A DNA stretch of 64,000 nucleotides from Eubacteriaceae bacterium ES3. Its GTDB lineage: Bacteria > Bacillota > Clostridia > Eubacteriales > Eubacteriaceae. Position numbers and translations under genes: made by a program. The DNA is taken from contig CP130741.1 in assembly GCA_030586155.1 (NCBI GenBank), positions 3,032,680 to 3,096,679 on the forward strand, written 5' to 3'. Below are positions 63,794 to 64,000 of this stretch, piece by piece; within the stretch, counting starts at the first letter, position 1, and each line of letters opens with the position of its first letter. The notes beneath the pieces are model-generated. The model ran no database searches and was not told the DNA's origin. It was given only the letters and a program-made list of their open reading frames with translations.

Positions 63794-64000
63794 TTAAAGG
63801 TTTGAATAGATCAGATAGAGATCAAAAACCGGCATCATGATAGCCAGTATCATAAAAAGAACTCCGCCTCCAATAATCAGCAGCAGAAAAGGTTCCAGCA
63901 TCATCTTAAGCATACCGATTCGATGTTTATACTGCGATTCATAAAAGGAGGCGGTCATCTCCATCATTTCAGAAACCATTCCCGATGACTCCCCGACAGC
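63794..64000 (-). CDS. Type II secretion/type IV pilus inner-membrane protein (PilC/GspF), C-terminal part
   Basis: The frame enters from the right window edge (AVGESSGMVSEMMEM) and ends at 63794. The pattern GESSGMVSEMMEMTASFYE, a charged segment QYKHRI and then LEPFLLLIIGGGVLFMILAI with IMMPVFDLY is the end of the second T2SF domain in PilC/GspF/ComGB proteins. These form the inner-membrane platform of type IV pili, competence pseudopili or type II secretion. Which of the three cannot be judged from this fragment. Confidence 0.88.
   Translation of the reverse strand, partial: AVGESSGMVSEMMEMTASFYESQYKHRIGMLKMMLEPFLLLIIGGGVLFMILAIMMPVFDLYLIYSNL

Overview
The window looks like chromosome of a low-to-middle GC, anaerobic Clostridia member, most likely an Acetobacterium-like acetogen (Eubacteriaceae). 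That placement is an inference from a cobalamin operon under a B12 riboswitch, a flavodiiron protein, a split transketolase, clostridial ChW repeats, a GGGtGRT-family protein, frequent AGGAGG ribosome binding sites and many GTG/TTG starts. No rRNA, CRISPR array, prophage or plasmid function was seen. The only mobile element is one IS1380-like copy.

Layout. 1-5.3 kb: minus-strand cobalamin operon (cbiA, pduX-like, cbiC, cbiL, cbiD, cbiE) behind a promoter, a cobalamin riboswitch and an intrinsic terminator. 5.3-9.6 kb: TIM-barrel isomerase-like protein, methylthioadenosine salvage pair mtnP-mtnA, and a DUF2284 metal-binding protein with a repetitive acidic tail. 9.8-11.8 kb: plus-strand pair of a NifU-like scaffold and a GGGtGRT protein, then a 28-residue membrane microprotein between two terminators. 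11.8-17.3 kb: small hypotheticals, a TPR/DUF4125 pair, and a MoxR-type ATPase with a VWA protein. 17.5-22.1 kb: ispF-mtnN-alr-split transketolase and a zinc-ribbon protein. 22.2-22.4 kb: a strongly paired putative noncoding RNA. 22.4-28.3 kb: baeRF-type protein, PhoH, a CheW carrying a zinc-binding CZB insert, and a secreted nine-ChW-repeat VanY-type peptidase. 28.5-30.1 kb: frameshifted IS1380-like element with exact ends and a 5-bp target duplication.

30.3-44.7 kb: a stand-alone MurE-like ligase, a MerR/TipAS regulator with a 19-bp-spacer promoter, an ABC-F protein, two GGDEF proteins, a small b-type cytochrome-like protein, a D-2-hydroxyacid dehydrogenase, a MarR regulator coupled to a membrane protein-cytidylate-kinase-like fusion, metNI, and a hydrolase-msrA-yccF operon. 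44.8-45.8 kb: a 118-bp tandem repeat, a 26-bp-stem terminator and a five-tRNA operon (Gly-Arg-His-Gln-Lys) with a consensus promoter. 45.8-63.1 kb: housekeeping genes, all minus strand: yfcE-like, rdgB, rph, gatCAB, ligA, pcrA, an iron alcohol dehydrogenase with a two-component system, a 684-residue unknown protein, mnmA and a flavodiiron protein. The window ends with a candidate small RNA, a small hypothetical protein and the C-terminus of a PilC/GspF-type protein.

How genes work together. The cob genes build the corrin ring for corrinoid enzymes, with the threonine kinase supplying the side-chain precursor. MtnP and MtnA process the by-product of SAM use, and MtnN offers a second, hydrolytic route. 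GatCAB makes Gln-tRNA and/or Asn-tRNA by transamidation, and a Gln tRNA lies nearby. The best candidates for something undescribed are the scaffold/GGGtGRT/microprotein locus, the paired RNA at 22.2-22.4 kb, the CheW-CZB hybrid and the DUF2284 protein with its WLGFKG repeats.
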